DNA of 64,000 bases from the NCBI GenBank assembly GCA_016795285.1, contig JAEUIC010000036.1, positions 62,001 to 126,000 of the forward strand, in the 5' to 3' direction. Each line of letters starts with the position of its first letter. Positions within the stretch are counted from its first letter, which is position 1. The position numbers and the translations under genes are program-made. Positions 62,722 through 64,000 of the stretch are shown here, piece after piece. Origin of the DNA: Planctomycetota bacterium (GTDB lineage Bacteria > Planctomycetota > B15-G4 > SIAN01). The notes below the pieces were generated by a model that had not been told where the DNA came from, ran no database searches, and saw nothing but the letters and a program-made list of their open reading frames with translations.

Positions 62722-63434
62722 CGCCCCGCCCCGTCCCGCTTGCAATCGGCCGCCAGCATGTAGCCGCGACCGCGCACGGTGGCGACCCCTTCGCTGCCGC
62801 TGTCGGCGAGCTTCTCGCGCAGCCGCGCGATGTGCATGTCGATGGTGCGCGTCTGCAGGCCGCGCGGATCGAGGCCCCACACCGCGCGCAGCAGCTCGTC
62901 GCGCGAGACCACCTGGTCCTTGGCGGTGGCGAGGTAGCGCAGCAGCGCCGCCTCCTTCTCGGAGAGCTGGCGCACCTGCCCATCGGCGAGCTGCACCTCG
63001 CCGCGCGCGAAGTCGACCGCGCCGCGCGGCAGCTCGAGCCGCTCGCTCGGCGGCGGGCGCGTCGCGCTGCGGCGCAGCACCGCTTCGACGCGCGCCAGCA
63101 GCTCGCGCGCCGAGAAGGGCTTCACCACGTAGTCGTCGGCCCCCTCCTGGAGGCCGCGCACGCGCTCCTGCTCGGCGCCGCGCGCGGTCACCAGGATCAC
63201 CGGCAGGGTCGGCTTGCTGCGCCGCAGCTTCGCCAGCAACTCGAAGCCGTCGACTCCCGGCAGCACCAGGTCGAGCAGCGCCAGGTCGATGTGCAGCGCC
63301 AAGCCGAGTTCGAGTCCGGCGCGGCCGTCGGCCGCCTCGTGCACGGCGTAGCCGCCGAAGCGCAAGGCGTCGACGAGGCCGCGCCGGATGGCGCCATCGT
63401 CCTCGACCACCAGGAGGGTCGCAGTCGAACTCAC
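62718..63434 (-). CDS. OmpR-family response regulator
   Basis: A 238-residue two-domain regulator. The receiver domain has TLLVVEDDGAIRRGLVDAL (acidic pocket), the phospho-acceptor Asp in LALLDLVLPGVDG, VILVTARGAEQERV and the conserved Lys in YVVKPFSARELLARV. The DNA-binding winged helix ends with WGLDPRGLQTRTIDMHIARL and a VRGRGYML wing. It is partner to the downstream sensor kinase, with overlapping stop/start codons. Targets are unknown; an upstream gene overlaps it by 4 nt. Confidence 0.96.
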   Translation of the reverse strand: MSSTATLLVVEDDGAIRRGLVDALRFGGYAVHEAADGRAGLELGLALHIDLALLDLVLPGVDGFELLAKLRRSKPTLPVILVTARGAEQERVRGLQEGADDYVVKPFSARELLARVEAVLRRSATRPPPSERLELPRGAVDFARGEVQLADGQVRQLSEKEAALLRYLATAKDQVVSRDELLRAVWGLDPRGLQTRTIDMHIARLREKLADSGSEGVATVRGRGYMLAADCKRDGAGR

Positions 63435-64000
63435 GTGCCGTGCTGCTCCTGCTGCGCGTCGGCCGGCTTGCTGTCAGTCGGCTTGCTGTCGGCCGGCTTG
63501 GTGTCGATCGGCTTCGCCGGCGTCTCGGTCGGCTTCGCCTCGGGCACCTTCGGGGCGGGCGGGAAGCGTAGCCCCTTCGCCTGCGCCTGCGCACGCAGCG
63601 CGTCGCGCACAGCGCGATCGAAGGCGCTGCTCTCTTCCATCCCGAGCTTGGCGAGCTCGGCGGTGACGTGAGCGTCGCGCTTGGCGCTCACCCCCTGGAT
63701 CTGCTCCTTCAGCTTCGTGCGCTTCGCCCATGCCGCGTCGATGCACTGCTGGCGCTGCTCCTGCGTCAGCTCGCGCAGCTTCTCCGGGAGCTCCTCCTTC
63801 TTGGCCTCCTCGAGCTTGAGCTGCCCCGTCTTCACCTGCTCGACGAGGTCCCAGTCGCACGTGTAGAGCTTGCACGCCTTGGTGTTGGCGCGCGCCGCGG
63901 CGGTCGCGCTGTTGCACGCCTCGGCATTCGCATCCTGCGCCCGCTGGTTCCCCCACGCCACGATGCCGGCGGCGCCGTACGGCAAGTAGGTGTCGTTGAT
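63431..64000 (-). CDS. Uncharacterised charged protein (5' end beyond window)
   Basis: The 3' 190 codons of a gene whose start lies outside the window; the frame is open to the last base (INDTYLPYGAAG at the edge). The visible part includes QDANAEACNSATAAARANTK with paired cysteines (KACKLYTCDW), a highly charged helical region (EEAKKEELPEKLRELTQEQR, KRTKLKEQIQGVSAKRDAH) and a C-terminal tail of repeated KPADSKPTDSKPAD units. No family is recognised. The stop overlaps the response regulator ATG by 4 nt, so it heads the two-component operon and may be an exported partner of the system. Confidence 0.6.
   Translation of the reverse strand: MNDTYLPYGAAGIVAWGNQRAQDANAEACNSATAAARANTKACKLYTCDWDLVEQVKTGQLKLEEAKKEELPEKLRELTQEQRQQCIDAAWAKRTKLKEQIQGVSAKRDAHVTAELAKLGMEESSAFDRAVRDALRAQAQAKGLRFPPAPKVPEAKPTETPAKPIDTKPADSKPTDSKPADAQQEQHGT

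Overview
The window is very GC-rich chromosomal DNA with dense genes, many 4-8 nt start/stop overlaps, and no tRNA, rRNA, insertion sequence, phage gene or CRISPR. Gram-negative envelope genes (heptose and lipid A acylation), a DUF1501/DUF1800 pair, tandem FG-GAP proteins, an NPCBM protein and several GroELs suggest a member of the Planctomycetota or a close relative. This is an inference from gene content and no marker-gene tree could be run.

Layout. 1-11.2 kb (minus): a probable operon from a promoter ahead of nrdR, through an NrdD-like ATP-cone protein, smc, an LpxL-type acyltransferase, a deoxyhypusine-synthase-like protein, fused hldE, a separate RfaE1-like kinase and a truncated RfaE2-like nucleotidyltransferase. 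11.2-20.2 kb (minus): two membrane-anchored SGNH proteins, yidC, a phosphoesterase, a Trm112-like protein, radC and an NPCBM protein. 20.4-26.7 kb (plus): groEL1-groES-groEL2, then dnaJ-grpE-fmdB. 26.7-38.5 kb (plus): a secreted or lipoprotein gene, then the complex I genes nuoA-E-F-G-H-J-K-L-M-N; nuoB, C, D and I are absent. 38.5-40.9 kb (minus): a PilZ protein and two overlapping putative zinc metallopeptidases. 40.9-46.2 kb (plus): two tandem FG-GAP paralogues and a third SGNH protein, possibly with an AUC start. 46.2-50.5 kb: an MFS transporter, an anchored protein of unknown function and an Xaa-Pro aminopeptidase. 50.5-55.0 kb (minus): nadE, then a clear cobalamin riboswitch ahead of a secreted beta-propeller protein and a BtuF-like cobalamin-binding protein. 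55.1-60.8 kb (minus): DUF1501, DUF1800 and two uncharacterised exported proteins. 60.9-64 kb (minus): a histidine kinase/response regulator pair and a truncated gene.

The strongest candidate for something new is the B12-riboswitch unit. It pairs a BtuF-like protein with an exported beta-propeller that may serve the same role as BtuG of Bacteroides. Other notable points are a radical-less NrdD relative beside NrdR, a complex I cluster without its B/C/D/I connecting module, and a Pro/Ala-rich insert in an SMC coiled-coil arm. All functional statements rest on reading the sequence and knowledge of the families; no database search was done.
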